Below are positions 17,459 to 26,434 of a stretch of 64,000 bases of DNA, in pieces; the stretch's first letter is position 1, and each line of letters starts with the position of its first letter. Where the stretch lies: assembly GCA_030427835.1 (NCBI GenBank), contig JAUICN010000011.1:1-64000 (forward strand). The letters are read 5' to 3'. Under the pieces are notes generated by a model. The model saw nothing but the letters and a program-made list of their open reading frames with translations. It made no database searches and was not told the origin of the DNA. The stretch comes from Polyangia bacterium (GTDB lineage: Bacteria > Myxococcota_A > Polyangia > Polyangiales > JAUICN01). The position numbers and the translations under genes were made by a program.

Positions 17459-18077
17459 GATTTCCCTCGCTGTTCCTGTAAGCAGTGTTTCCCTGTGTGG
17501 CTGTTGCGACCGTTACTGCGTCACGAAGGTCCTGCTGTACATCTCCAGCCCAGGCCACGGTCGTTGCTCGTACTGAGCTCTTGCATGGCGGCCGGGAAGA
17601 CAGGCAGGTTGGGGCCATGGTCGCAATGCATCCCGCTGCCCGAGCATCCAGGTGTTCTACCAACGCGTCTGCAATTTGTTGTACCAGTTGTTCTTGAAAG
17701 GAGAGGCGTCTAGAAAAGCATTCCACAAGCCGGTGAAGTGCACCGAAGCCCACCACGCGATCCTTGGGAGTGTAGCCCACGCAGATGTGCCCGACGGTAG
17801 GCATGAGGTGGTGAGGGCAGGTTGTTGCTGCGGGAATCCCGGAAACAACCACCACATCTGAACGGGCGGCCACGGGGCTGCTCGCCAAAATCGCCTTTGG
17901 ATCCTGGGCATATCCGGAGAGGAGTTCGTCAACAAAAAGAGCGGTCACTCTTCTTGAAGTATCTGTCGCGTCCACCTCAGAGTGATCCAACCCGATGGCC
18001 CCTAGGAACTGGCCCATGGCCCACTCGGCGCGCTTTCGGTCAGGTGGCTTCACTGCGAACCCACCGCTGCACCGCAT
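17451..18077 (-). CDS. folE: GTP cyclohydrolase I, FolE-type, with altered active site
   Basis: A 208-residue T-fold protein. TTCPHHLMPTVGHICVGYTPKDRVVGFGALHRLVECFSRR matches FolE, with zinc ligands Cys87 and His90 and the adjacent His89. The third zinc Cys aligns with Cys158, but the usual HxC pair (His179/Cys181 in E. coli) reads PTC, so the His is Pro156. The following motif is SRPPCKSSVRATT instead of ARGIRxxxSxTTT. It could be a modified FolE or a paralogue with other chemistry. It lies beside ribA, which uses the same substrate. Confidence 0.8.
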   Translation of the reverse strand: MRCSGGFAVKPPDRKRAEWAMGQFLGAIGLDHSEVDATDTSRRVTALFVDELLSGYAQDPKAILASSPVAARSDVVVVSGIPAATTCPHHLMPTVGHICVGYTPKDRVVGFGALHRLVECFSRRLSFQEQLVQQIADALVEHLDARAAGCIATMAPTCLSSRPPCKSSVRATTVAWAGDVQQDLRDAVTVATATQGNTAYRNSEGNHG

Positions 18078-18128
18078 TGTTTGCCGTTCACGCCGACGGC
18101 CATGGGACCCGCTACCATGGCCAACAGT

Positions 18129-18671
18129 CTAGCTCCAAAGCAGTCGAACGGCCCGCGGCATATCTTCCCCTTCGATCACATCACAACCGCTGCAGGATTG
18201 GGGAAAGCTCTTGGTCGTGCAGCCGCTGCACTCCGCCAGGATACCGATGGTAGCCACCAGCTCGCTACGTAGCTTTCGCAGCTTGGTAATCTTTTCCTGC
18301 AACTCGTCCACACGGGCCTGCAAACGTTCACAGATCTGTCGGCTCGCATCCACCTGGTTCTTGGAATCCGCCTTGAGCTCAAAAAGCGCCTTGATCTCCT
18401 GGAGCGAGAGCCCGATCTCACGGAGATCCAAAACCAACTCCAGCCGGGAAAGCTCCTCTTTCCTGTAAACCCGGTGGCCACCATCACTCCGTTCACAGGG
18501 TGAAATAAGGCCAGCTTCTTCGTAAAAACGCACCGTCCTGACGGTACTTTGCGTCATTTTTGCAAGATCACCGGTCGTCCAGGGCCCGCAGTCTCCCTTA
18601 CCCGGTGTTTCCCCGGAGTCCCCCGATCCTAGGCTAACCAGTTGATTTTCATTATTATTTTTGGGTTTCAC
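18129..18671 (-). CDS. MerR-family transcriptional regulator with C-terminal Cys cluster
   Basis: WTTGDLAKMTQSTVRTVRFYEEAGLISP is a MerR winged-helix N-terminus, followed by SDGGHRVYRKEELSRL and a long dimerisation coiled coil. The C-terminus reads CSGC...SCSGCD, two CxGC pairs that suggest metal or redox sensing. The only starts upstream of the HTH that fit are GTG at 18671 (180 residues) or a distant ATG at 18776; I prefer the GTG. It is divergent to the small-protein gene at 18888. Confidence 0.82.
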   Translation of the reverse strand: MKPKNNNENQLVSLGSGDSGETPGKGDCGPWTTGDLAKMTQSTVRTVRFYEEAGLISPCERSDGGHRVYRKEELSRLELVLDLREIGLSLQEIKALFELKADSKNQVDASRQICERLQARVDELQEKITKLRKLRSELVATIGILAECSGCTTKSFPQSCSGCDVIEGEDMPRAVRLLWS

Positions 18672-18887
18672 AACGTTTGTCAGCCCGCCCCCAGTGGGAT
18701 CCCACCTGCGACTCAATTCTCTGCGGTGGTGACCCTTGCCTGTCAAGTGTGACAAAGAAAGTGATTTTTTTAGCAACTGGCGGTGCCAGATGCCGATAAC
18801 TGGGCAAATAGCAGAGGACCGTAGGGGTCCACTGGAGAACCAACAACCGAACCTGAAACAGGCTCAATACAACAGAAGGAAGCAATC

Positions 18888-19250
18888 ATGAGCAACGTAA
18901 CCCCAACCCAATCCAACCCAACCGTGCAACTTCAAAACAACCAGGGCAAGACCAGTCAAGGAAACACCGGTTTTTCCGACGCCATGCAAAACATTGGCAA
19001 CGGCCTGGCCGGAGCCAGCTCCATGGTTACAGGAGGAGGATTCGTTAGCGCAGCAGTGAACGGAGCCCTTGGCGGTGCCGGCGGAAATAACCCGCTCCAA
19101 TCGGCCCACTCCACCATGATGGACGACAACATGGAGTTTCTTCAGATTCAGCAACAAATCCAAAGCGAAAACCGCCAGTTCAGCACCCTTTCCAACGTGC
19201 TGAAAGCCCGTCACGAGACAGCAAAGAACGCCATTGGCAACATTCGCTAG
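18888..19250 (+). CDS. Small Asn/Gln/Gly-rich protein of unknown function
   Basis: I do not recognise this 120-residue protein. It begins with an Asn/Thr/Gln-rich tract (TPTQSNPTVQLQNNQGKTSQG) and no signal peptide. It continues with a Gly/Ala/Ser-rich helix-like middle and a Gln-rich amphipathic C-terminal helix (EFLQIQQQIQSENRQF). GAAGGAAGC precedes the ATG as a ribosome-binding site. Composition and size resemble type III secretion needle, rod or filament-type components, and export-gate genes occur at 54-55 kb, but that link is inference. Confidence 0.7.
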   Translation: MSNVTPTQSNPTVQLQNNQGKTSQGNTGFSDAMQNIGNGLAGASSMVTGGGFVSAAVNGALGGAGGNNPLQSAHSTMMDDNMEFLQIQQQIQSENRQFSTLSNVLKARHETAKNAIGNIR

Positions 19251-19272
19251 GGCCGTCGGGGGCCAGAACCTG

Positions 19273-19309
19273 GCCCGTGATTGCGCTGCAGCCGCACGCG
19301 ATCACGGGC
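19273..19309 (+). terminator. Strong hairpin after the 18888 gene
   Basis: GCCCGTGAT (19273-19281) pairs perfectly with ATCACGGGC (19301-19309). The inner TGCG and CGCG extend it partly, and outer GGGGGCC/GGCCCC tracts flank it. There is no T-tract on either strand, so if it terminates transcription it is not a classical intrinsic terminator. It closes the single-gene unit at 18888-19250. Confidence 0.5.
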
Positions 19310-19409
19310 ATGTAGGCCCCAAACCACAGGAAAAGTGACGATTTTCAAGACTTAGTATCCCCAAAAAGGGTAAAGACATGTCCCTCCACCTGCTAGAGTT
19401 ACCGCGATC

Positions 19410-19832
19410 ATGAGCATACCAATTAAGCCCCCTGGCGGCCCACCGGCCGGAGTCCCGATAGACGGGCCTGCAGGTGGAAAGGGTGCCATCGAAGGAACCA
19501 AAGGATCCTTTCGGGATTCGCTGAAGGCGGGTGATACTTCCGAAACCCAAGGTGTGTCGGGCACCCAAGCGGGTCAGGCCCTGTCGGGTCAGGCCCTGTC
19601 GGGTCAGGATATGGCTCAGCAACTGGCAGATGCCATGAAGTCAGGGCAAATCACGGGACCAGAAGCGGTGCAACAGGTGGTGGAGCGTTCGCTTGGTCCC
19701 GCAATGGGCAATCTCAGCGAGCAGGGCAGGGCCCAGCTCACCCAGTTGATAGAACACGCCATGGAAAACGACCCAAACCTCCAGGCCCTGGTGCAGCAGA
19801 TCGGGTCTGTGAACGCCAAAGACTCGGAATAA
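19410..19832 (+). CDS. Small Gly/Pro/Gln-rich protein of unknown function
   Basis: A 140-residue protein with a Pro/Gly-rich N-terminus (SIPIKPPGGPPAGVPIDGP) and a GQALS tandem repeat at residues 54-66 produced by a 15-nt DNA repeat. The helical C-terminal half has AQQLADAMKSGQITGPEAVQQ and EHAMENDPNLQALVQQ. There is no signal peptide. I do not recognise a family. Its pairing with the similar small protein at 18888 suggests a common process, perhaps secretion. Confidence 0.7.
   Translation: MSIPIKPPGGPPAGVPIDGPAGGKGAIEGTKGSFRDSLKAGDTSETQGVSGTQAGQALSGQALSGQDMAQQLADAMKSGQITGPEAVQQVVERSLGPAMGNLSEQGRAQLTQLIEHAMENDPNLQALVQQIGSVNAKDSE
19571..19610 (+). repeat. 15-bp in-frame tandem repeat
   Basis: GGGTCAGGCCCTGTC occurs twice head to tail (19571-19585, 19586-19600), followed by a partial third copy. 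It encodes GQALS units in the 140-residue protein. Perfect copies imply recent slippage, so repeat number may vary between strains. Confidence 0.9.
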
Positions 19833-19852
19833 CCGAAGTTAGGGCAAGTGGA

Positions 19853-20584
19853 TCAGGCCCGAGCCACTTGCTTGCGAAGGACAACCAGCACTTCCGTAAT
19901 CGCTTCGTACCGCGTGGTGAAACGGTAGTAGTCCTCCTCACGCACCTCCCCGAGATCAGCCAAGGCCTTCTCCGCAAGGGCCCGGTCAGACGCGTGCAGC
20001 TGGAAGTGGGACGGGCCAAGCGCATCCACGGAAGGGCTCTCGTTTCGAACAATCTCTTCGGCCACCGCTAGGGGATGAAAAACAAGGCTCGTACCGGGAA
20101 AAACCAGTTTCCACTTCGGAACAGACTCAACCACCACCGGGTCCGGCACACCCGTCCCGTTCGCATCTTCCTTATCGGATGCACCATTTTCGGGTGTGAG
20201 CATCGGTTCCACGTCGACCCATTCGCCACCCAACTCACGGCAAACCACCTCCCCAAAGTAGGCCCCGCACATGGCCACGGTGAGAACCTCCAGGTGGCTT
20301 GCTCGGGTTCCTGCAAACTGTTCCACGTAGTGATCTAGAATAGGCAAAGTGTCGCCTGTACCATCCAGGGCCACTCCCACCGCCTGTTGAACAAAGCGCC
20401 CACAGGCCTGGGCGTAGGTCGTCACCAACGGGTTGGCCGCATCGTCAGGGGTTAGGGTAGGTTCCATGGCCGTCGATCTAGCCCACTCGCTTCCCTGGAG
20501 CCATTGGATCACCCGAGGCTCCATGCGTTGTTCTACCCCACGGAGCTTCAGATACTCCCGCGACAGAGTAGGGTGGAGGTTCAA
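19853..20584 (-). CDS. Hypothetical cytoplasmic protein
   Basis: A 243-residue acidic protein with no signal peptide, membrane segment or motif I can name. One conserved-looking stretch is HLEVLTVAMCGAYFGEVVCRELGGEW, followed by KWKLVFPGTSLVFHPLAVAEEIV. This is the pattern of stand-alone DUF-type proteins seen in myxobacterial-like genomes. It converges with the gene at 19410 and diverges from the phosphoesterase at 20668. Confidence 0.75.
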   Translation of the reverse strand: MNLHPTLSREYLKLRGVEQRMEPRVIQWLQGSEWARSTAMEPTLTPDDAANPLVTTYAQACGRFVQQAVGVALDGTGDTLPILDHYVEQFAGTRASHLEVLTVAMCGAYFGEVVCRELGGEWVDVEPMLTPENGASDKEDANGTGVPDPVVVESVPKWKLVFPGTSLVFHPLAVAEEIVRNESPSVDALGPSHFQLHASDRALAEKALADLGEVREEDYYRFTTRYEAITEVLVVLRKQVARA

Positions 20585-20667
20585 TTTATGGTAAGCTCGG
20601 CGTCGCCCCTAAACAGGGACCTCCGATCGACAGGGGGCCTGAACAGGAATCTTCGTTTGGATCAAGA

Positions 20668-21405
20668 ATGAAAGTTGGAATTTTTAGCGACGTTCACGCC
20701 AACATCGAGGCGTTGTCGGCCGTTACAGCGGCCCTCGAACAGGAATCACCCGATATGCTTTTGTGTGGTGGAGACGTGGTCGGGTACGGTGCGAGCCCCA
20801 ACGAGTGTTGCGATATTGTTCGTACGCTTTCGAAAAGCACCGTGTTGGGGAATCACGACGCTGCAGTGGCCGGGCGTATGGACTATTCCTACTATTATGA
20901 AGCTGCCCGCAATGCCCTGGACCTTCACGCACAGGTTCTGACTGAAGAGAACATGGAATGGCTCAAGAGCCTGCCCTACAAGAAAGAGTTTTCGGAAATC
21001 GGCCTAGATATATGCCATGGCTCGCCTGTTCGTTTAGAGGAGTTTGATTACATTTTTGCGCCTGAACAGGCCGCCGAGTGCCTTCCCATATGGGACAAGC
21101 TCGCGCCGCTGACGCTTATTGGCCATTCCCACCTGTGCAAAGTATTCGCTCTCCGCCCTGGGGACGTGCGCGAGTTGCCCGCTGAAAAATTCGAGCTCGA
21201 CCCCGACACCAAATACATCGTAAGCGTTGGGTCTGTTGGGCAACCCCGCGACTACGACAATCGCGCCAGCTACACCATGTACGATTCGGACGCAAAGACC
21301 TTTGATTTCTTCCGCGTGGAGTACGACATCGAAGCGGCCGCTGAAAAAATCATCGACGGCAATCTTGAGCAAAATTTCGCCCATCGCCTCTTCATTGGTG
21401 TGTAG
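20668..21405 (+). CDS. Calcineurin-like metallophosphoesterase
   Basis: A 245-residue cytosolic protein with the complete metal-binding series: SDVHANIEAL at residues 7-16, GGDVVGYG near 35-42, GNHD near 71-74, CHGSP near 115 and GHSH near 151-154. The gene begins MKVGIFSDVHAN, as in YfcE/MJ0936-type phosphodiesterases. The substrate is not predictable. It converges with the gene at 21416. Confidence 0.92.
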   Translation: MKVGIFSDVHANIEALSAVTAALEQESPDMLLCGGDVVGYGASPNECCDIVRTLSKSTVLGNHDAAVAGRMDYSYYYEAARNALDLHAQVLTEENMEWLKSLPYKKEFSEIGLDICHGSPVRLEEFDYIFAPEQAAECLPIWDKLAPLTLIGHSHLCKVFALRPGDVRELPAEKFELDPDTKYIVSVGSVGQPRDYDNRASYTMYDSDAKTFDFFRVEYDIEAAAEKIIDGNLEQNFAHRLFIGV

Positions 21406-21414
21406 TGGTAAACG

Positions 21415-21428
21415 CCTACGGCCGTAGG
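21415..21428 (+). other. Perfect 14-bp palindrome at convergent gene ends
   Basis: CCTACGGCCGTAGG lies between the stop at 21405 and within the last codons of the convergent gene 21416-23350. It has no loop and no T-tract. It may be a terminator or protein site, or just coding constraint. Confidence 0.35.
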
Positions 21429-23350
21429 TGAAACGTGTACACCGCACCCGGGTCGAAGTCCGGGGGCTCCCCGTCCGGGGCAGTCACAATGGCGACGTCA
21501 TCTACGATAGCGGTACGGTAACCAAAGAGCCCTTCGGTTCCATTGTCTTCCGTGGAATAGCTTCGGACGTGGTTCCAGGCCCCTGAGACATCACGGTGGT
21601 AGAACCGAACCGGCCCGCCGACAGACTGCGAGCCTTCAGCGATGAGCAGATCATCTCCTTGCAGATAGATTGAACCAAAATGGTTGGCAGACATTCGAAT
21701 CACATCAATGGATGCTTCCATCGACCAAGTGCCACTATCCTCAGAGAAAATCAGTACCTCATCGTAGGCCATATCGAAGGGAGCCCGAAGAGCCAATCGG
21801 TTTCCATCAAGACTCACGGAGCCATCACTGTCGTTCACAATCCCACCAGAAAACATGGTTTCCAACGCCCACGTGTTGCCGCTCCGTTTGTAGAGAAGCG
21901 CTTCTTCCTGAGTGGTTAGGGAAACCAGCCACGGGTCTTCCATATCAATCTCCGCGCCCAACTCTGAGAAACCCATGGGTGCCGTAAGTTCCTGCACAAA
22001 CACCCACTGATCCGTTGCTGCATCGAACGAAAAAAGGTCCAGAACACCGTTGAAGCTATCTGAATAGCGCGAGCCCACCGCAAGCCAATCTCCTGAGAAC
22101 GCCAGTGAAGAAGGAGCCCAGTCACCGCTGATGCCAGAGGGCTTGGTGATCTCCTGATGAAACGTAAACTCCTGGCCAGAGCCCCTTCGGTAGACGTAGA
22201 CCGAACCCTCAGTACTTCCGCCCATCGTGGCAGAGCGATTGGCGCCTATCGCGAGCCAGGTCTGATCTGCCGCAAGGTAGCCGCCAAACTCGCCAACGTT
22301 GAAACCCGGCGCAACCGGTGTTTCAAATTTGTCTAGGAACTCAAGTGCTCCAGATGGATCCACCGCGTACTGGTACACCGCGCCACTGGAACTCCCCAAC
22401 AAATCCTGAAGAGGCGCTCCCACAAAAATCATGGAGGGAATGCTGGCGAGTGCCCATCCGAAACTGTTTTGAATACCGCCCTCAGAAGGACTTTCGCGGG
22501 TTTCACATCCTCCCCGTCCATCGCACCAGCCGTGGCTGCAAAGGCTCCCATCGTCCCTTGGGCGTATGGGCTCACACAGGGGATCTCCGGTTTCGCAGTT
22601 GTAGTATCCATGGCTGCACTCAGCTTCGTCCGGGGTGCAGAGAAGGCCACAGATGCTGCCTTCTTCAAACTGACAACCAACGCCAGGGTTGGGGTTGCAG
22701 AACATGGGTTCATCACAGCCCAGGGGTTTAATGAGCTGCAAGCATATGCCCTGGATGCACCGGGTTTCCGCGCAGGCCGCCGTGACCGGACAGTCTTCGT
22801 TCTCGCTGCAGCCCTGGGTGCCGCATACGGTTTGTTCCACATTGCTCACGGGGGCCGAGTCTGGGCCCTCTACGCACTGCCCGTTGATGCACTGGGAGCA
22901 GGGATTCCCATCAGAATCCGTACAACCCAACTCAGAACAGCCCCGCGAAAGCACCGTGGTGATCTTCTCTGCTCCCTCAAAAAACAGCGGTACGTCCCAT
23001 CGCGACACCACCCGCTCCACGTTAGAAAGCAGTTCCACGCGAACAATCTGTGGGCCTAGGGGGGCGCCCGAAATATCAGCCACCAGTACACCATGTTCAA
23101 GATTGTCCGCCGCGGGCGCTTCCCACATGGCGCTTGCGTAGACCTCACGATCCTGGGTGTTCCCTCGACCGATGGTGGTTCGTACCTTGGAAAACTCCCG
23201 TAGGGGTTCGTAGTCCGTGATCAGCGTTACCTGAAGGCTTGCCACCCGTTTCGTGGAATCGCTGCGAGAGCAGAAAGAAAGGGAAAATACTAGAAGTCCG
23301 AAAAAAACAGCACACCACAGACGTGTGTTTCCGGGGGGCATCTGGCACAT
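21416..23350 (-). CDS. Secreted lipoprotein with Cys-rich region and FG-GAP-like propeller
   Basis: A 644-residue protein. The N-terminus (CAVFFGLLVFSLSFC) is a lipoprotein signal with a plausible lipobox Cys. Residues ~135-290 are Cys-rich with repeated CS..G..C..C units. Residues ~300-640 carry about six repeats of the FG-GAP/integrin-like kind (for example FGWALASIPSMIFVGAP and FGYRTAIVDDVAIVTAP). It is probably an outer-surface protein. The start may be the Met at 23350 or 23341. It diverges from another lipoprotein at 23424 across 73 bp. Confidence 0.83.
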   Translation of the reverse strand: MCQMPPGNTRLWCAVFFGLLVFSLSFCSRSDSTKRVASLQVTLITDYEPLREFSKVRTTIGRGNTQDREVYASAMWEAPAADNLEHGVLVADISGAPLGPQIVRVELLSNVERVVSRWDVPLFFEGAEKITTVLSRGCSELGCTDSDGNPCSQCINGQCVEGPDSAPVSNVEQTVCGTQGCSENEDCPVTAACAETRCIQGICLQLIKPLGCDEPMFCNPNPGVGCQFEEGSICGLLCTPDEAECSHGYYNCETGDPLCEPIRPRDDGSLCSHGWCDGRGGCETRESPSEGGIQNSFGWALASIPSMIFVGAPLQDLLGSSSGAVYQYAVDPSGALEFLDKFETPVAPGFNVGEFGGYLAADQTWLAIGANRSATMGGSTEGSVYVYRRGSGQEFTFHQEITKPSGISGDWAPSSLAFSGDWLAVGSRYSDSFNGVLDLFSFDAATDQWVFVQELTAPMGFSELGAEIDMEDPWLVSLTTQEEALLYKRSGNTWALETMFSGGIVNDSDGSVSLDGNRLALRAPFDMAYDEVLIFSEDSGTWSMEASIDVIRMSANHFGSIYLQGDDLLIAEGSQSVGGPVRFYHRDVSGAWNHVRSYSTEDNGTEGLFGYRTAIVDDVAIVTAPDGEPPDFDPGAVYTFHLRP

Positions 23351-23423
23351 CGCCGGAGTCTGGACGATTGCTGACTTCTGTCAAAACATGGCCCCCATTG
23401 CTTGAGACGCTAACATAGGGACT

Positions 23424-25295
23424 ATGAAGACCTGGTGGACGCTCCTCCCCTGCGCTCTTGTCCTGTGGGCGTGCGGAGGCGGTAAGCAGACCGACCCAAA
23501 CGTGAGCGGGGGTGGGTCTCCCTGCGTACAGGACCGAGACTGTGCGGGCGGCCTCACCTGCGAGGCAGGCCTATGTGCGCGCCATTCAGCATGTTCCAGT
23601 TCACCACTGGCGGATGCGATGTACACGGCCGGTTTTGGAAACTGCGAGGGTGACGCGGTTTCCCTAGCCCAGGGAAGTCTTAGCGGGACCCTCACGGTGG
23701 ATGCGCAGGACGGTGCCATTCGCCTCACGAAGACCGAAGAGAAAAAGACCCATATCTGGATTGTAAATACGGGCCAAGCCACCGTATCCAAAATCGACAC
23801 AGAATCCCTGCAGGAAGTGGGGCGGTACCGCACGGGCCCCTGGGGTGCTCGGCAAAATCAGTTTAATGCAGGTGACGACCCGTCGCGAACATCCATCAAC
23901 TCGGTAGGAGACGCATTTGTGGGCAATCGGCTCACACAGTCCCTAACCAAAATCCACGGGGCGGGTTGTCCAGACGCTGACGGAGACGGGGAGGTAACGA
24001 CCTCCCATGGAAACACGGCCTTGGATTGGAAGCAGGATGAGTGTGTCGCCTGGTACCGGGTCTTTGCCGGGGGCGGCCAGGTGCGTGGCGTGGCGGCACA
24101 GGATGTGGTTGACAGCAGTGGTAGCGTCCAGAGCTACGTCTGGGTTGCAAGCTACGGGGGGGACAGTACGGGGCAATACGCAAGAATCAGGAAACTGAAT
24201 GGAAGCACTGGGGATGTCCTGGTGGAAACCGACTCTCCAGTGGACGGCGCCTATGGTCTTGCCCTGGACGGCCATGGCAACCTTTGGATCGCTTCAAACG
24301 TTTCAGCATCCCTGGGCCGCATCGACACCACGCGGTGTACCGACAACCTCTCCTGTGACGTGCAGGCGTGCGTGTCCACGGGCCTTGCCGACAACGGAAA
24401 CGGTGACGAATGCATCAAACAATCCGTGTTCCTTCCGGGCTACGCGGGCACGCAAATGCCCTACGGAATCACCGTGGACTCCAAACAACGGGTGTGGCTT
24501 GCGGGCGGCTTTGTCACCCGATACGACCCAAGCGAAGCATCGGCTTCTAGGATAGAGCAGTTCACGTTTCCATGGGCCGCGACACAGATTGCCGTACATG
24601 GGATTAGCGCCTCCGCCGATGGTTGGATATGGGGGGCTTCCCTGGATAGCGGGGTAGTGCGCATTCACGCAGACAATCCAACCGCCTCGGGTGGCCCTAC
24701 GGTGGTGGCCGGCACGACCACCCACAAAAACAAAGGTGTCGCCGTGGATGTCCAAGGCAAAGTGTGGTCGATTCCCCTGCAACAGGACTTTGATACCGCG
24801 ACGCCGGACGTTGCATTGGTGATCGACCCGGGCACAGGACCAGGCGACGAAACCGTGGACGCCACAAGTGTGGATTTTCTCTACGAGCCCTACACCTATT
24901 CCGACATGACGGGCACCCAGTTGCGCAACGTGCTCCCCAACTACGGCACGTTGCGTACGATTCTTCAGGGTTGCGACGATGGAGCCACCCAATGGTCCAA
25001 CCTGGTTTGGAATGGCGAAGTTCCGGTGGGTACCCAGCTCATCTTCCAGGTCCGCACGGGTGCCACACGAAGCTCCCTTGCCGCCGCCCAATGGGTGAAT
25101 CTGGGGTCGGCAACCAGTGCCACATCGTTACTTTCCGCTGTGGACCGCGCGTTGGAAGAGGCAGACCTACAGCCCCGCCGGTATCTTGAGGTGGAAGTTC
25201 AACTCCAGCGGCTGGACATCCACGCGTCAAGCTTTCTCACGCCCACATTGCGTTGGCTCGAGGCATCCTATTCCTGCGACCAGGATATTCTTTAG
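23424..25295 (+). CDS. Secreted lipoprotein with NHL/streptogramin-lyase-like beta-propeller
   Basis: A 623-residue protein. MKTWWTLLPCALVLWACGG is a lipoprotein signal peptide with the lipobox Cys at 17. A short Cys-rich stretch follows (CVQDRDCAGGLTCEAGLC). The body contains repeats of the form GLALDGHGNLWIAS, GITVDSKQRVWLAGG, GISASADGWIWGAS and GVAVDVQGKVWSI, typical of Vgb/NHL blades. The C-terminal ~120 residues look like a separate beta domain. The ligand is unknown. Confidence 0.85.
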   Translation: MKTWWTLLPCALVLWACGGGKQTDPNVSGGGSPCVQDRDCAGGLTCEAGLCARHSACSSSPLADAMYTAGFGNCEGDAVSLAQGSLSGTLTVDAQDGAIRLTKTEEKKTHIWIVNTGQATVSKIDTESLQEVGRYRTGPWGARQNQFNAGDDPSRTSINSVGDAFVGNRLTQSLTKIHGAGCPDADGDGEVTTSHGNTALDWKQDECVAWYRVFAGGGQVRGVAAQDVVDSSGSVQSYVWVASYGGDSTGQYARIRKLNGSTGDVLVETDSPVDGAYGLALDGHGNLWIASNVSASLGRIDTTRCTDNLSCDVQACVSTGLADNGNGDECIKQSVFLPGYAGTQMPYGITVDSKQRVWLAGGFVTRYDPSEASASRIEQFTFPWAATQIAVHGISASADGWIWGASLDSGVVRIHADNPTASGGPTVVAGTTTHKNKGVAVDVQGKVWSIPLQQDFDTATPDVALVIDPGTGPGDETVDATSVDFLYEPYTYSDMTGTQLRNVLPNYGTLRTILQGCDDGATQWSNLVWNGEVPVGTQLIFQVRTGATRSSLAAAQWVNLGSATSATSLLSAVDRALEEADLQPRRYLEVEVQLQRLDIHASSFLTPTLRWLEASYSCDQDIL

Positions 25296-26434
25296 ATCGC
25301 TTCCATGGCCGGTGTGCCGTCGGCGTGCTCGTACAACGGAGGTTTCTGCATGGCGCCTGCCGGCATGATCCGGCATTGGGGGAAATACACGGAAGCCGCC
25401 CCTTGAACGGCCGGACCACAATGGCCTGCCACCGCCAACGCCCTGAGGTGTGATCCCACCGGAGCCAATATCTGAACCACCTGTTCCATGTTCTCGCATT
25501 GAAACAGGGAAATATTTCGAAGTCCGGGGCTCGGCCGAAGAGACTGGAGATGGCCCTCCCAGGAAACACCGTGAGCCTCACCTTCCCAGAGCGTGCCAAC
25601 GGTGCTCGCCACCGCGCGCCACTGGTGTTCCTCTGCACGTTGCTCAACCGATAGGGTGCCCCGTGGAAGCTTCTCCTCCAGGTCGGTCAATGCCCGGTGA
25701 AGTTGGAGGCCAAAGCTCCCTGACCGGGAGTTGTCCCCCCCCAGCAGAATCACGGCGTGGGGAGAAAGGCACCCCCGTTGATCGTAGGCCGCCACATCCA
25801 TGGCCAGGGCCTGCGCCCATGGCCACTGGTGCTCCGCATCATTCTCGAGGCCTTCCGGGGTCACAAGAGCCACCCCCAAACCGTGGCCGTGCCCCACAAA
25901 ACCGGCCACGGGATTGCTGTGTTGCAACGCGCCTTTCCACGTCGCGATGGTGGCGTCGGATCCAAACACCTCCACCCGATCCACATCGCCCACCATGGCG
26001 AGACCATCCTCCACCATTGTGACCGGAGCAGTGCATCCCACAGACTCTGAAGTGTCGCGGACAGCCGCACAAAACCAGGTGGGAAACAACAAATCTCTCC
26101 GGGAGGGCTTCACCCATAGTTCCGAGCCCGACACGAGCGAATACAGAATCGGTTTGATGCAGCCTGTGAAGAGGTTTCCAGCGAGGACCAGAAGATGCTT
26201 TCCCTGATGGCCCCTACCCGCAATATGCCGTTTCCAAATCGGAAATAGGGTGCCGGATGCCCACGGGTGCAGTTCCTGTTCCAGGGCCCACTGAACCATC
26301 GGAGTACTCAGGCCACTGGAATCAGCAACCGCCTGTAGATCGTCTCCCTGCCCAAGCCGTTCACCTAGGCTCGTCACCGCGCCTTCCAGTACGGAAACAC
26401 GCTGTTCCACAGAAAGCGTGCTCCACTTCACCAC
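25292..26434 (-). CDS. LuxC-like acyl-CoA/acyl-enzyme reductase
   Basis: A 380-residue aldehyde dehydrogenase-like enzyme of the LuxC family (PF05893). LLVLAGNLFTGCIKPILYSLVSGSELWVKPSRRD is the nucleotide-binding region, and AMDVAAYDQRGCLSP contains the catalytic Cys (residue 222 from this start). It reduces an acyl group to an aldehyde with NADPH. The start is GTG 26434 or 26431, overlapping the luxE-like stop. It is the third gene of an operon with an aminotransferase and a LuxE-like enzyme; no luciferase genes are present. Confidence 0.88.
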   Translation of the reverse strand: MVKWSTLSVEQRVSVLEGAVTSLGERLGQGDDLQAVADSSGLSTPMVQWALEQELHPWASGTLFPIWKRHIAGRGHQGKHLLVLAGNLFTGCIKPILYSLVSGSELWVKPSRRDLLFPTWFCAAVRDTSESVGCTAPVTMVEDGLAMVGDVDRVEVFGSDATIATWKGALQHSNPVAGFVGHGHGLGVALVTPEGLENDAEHQWPWAQALAMDVAAYDQRGCLSPHAVILLGGDNSRSGSFGLQLHRALTDLEEKLPRGTLSVEQRAEEHQWRAVASTVGTLWEGEAHGVSWEGHLQSLRPSPGLRNISLFQCENMEQVVQILAPVGSHLRALAVAGHCGPAVQGAASVYFPQCRIMPAGAMQKPPLYEHADGTPAMEAI

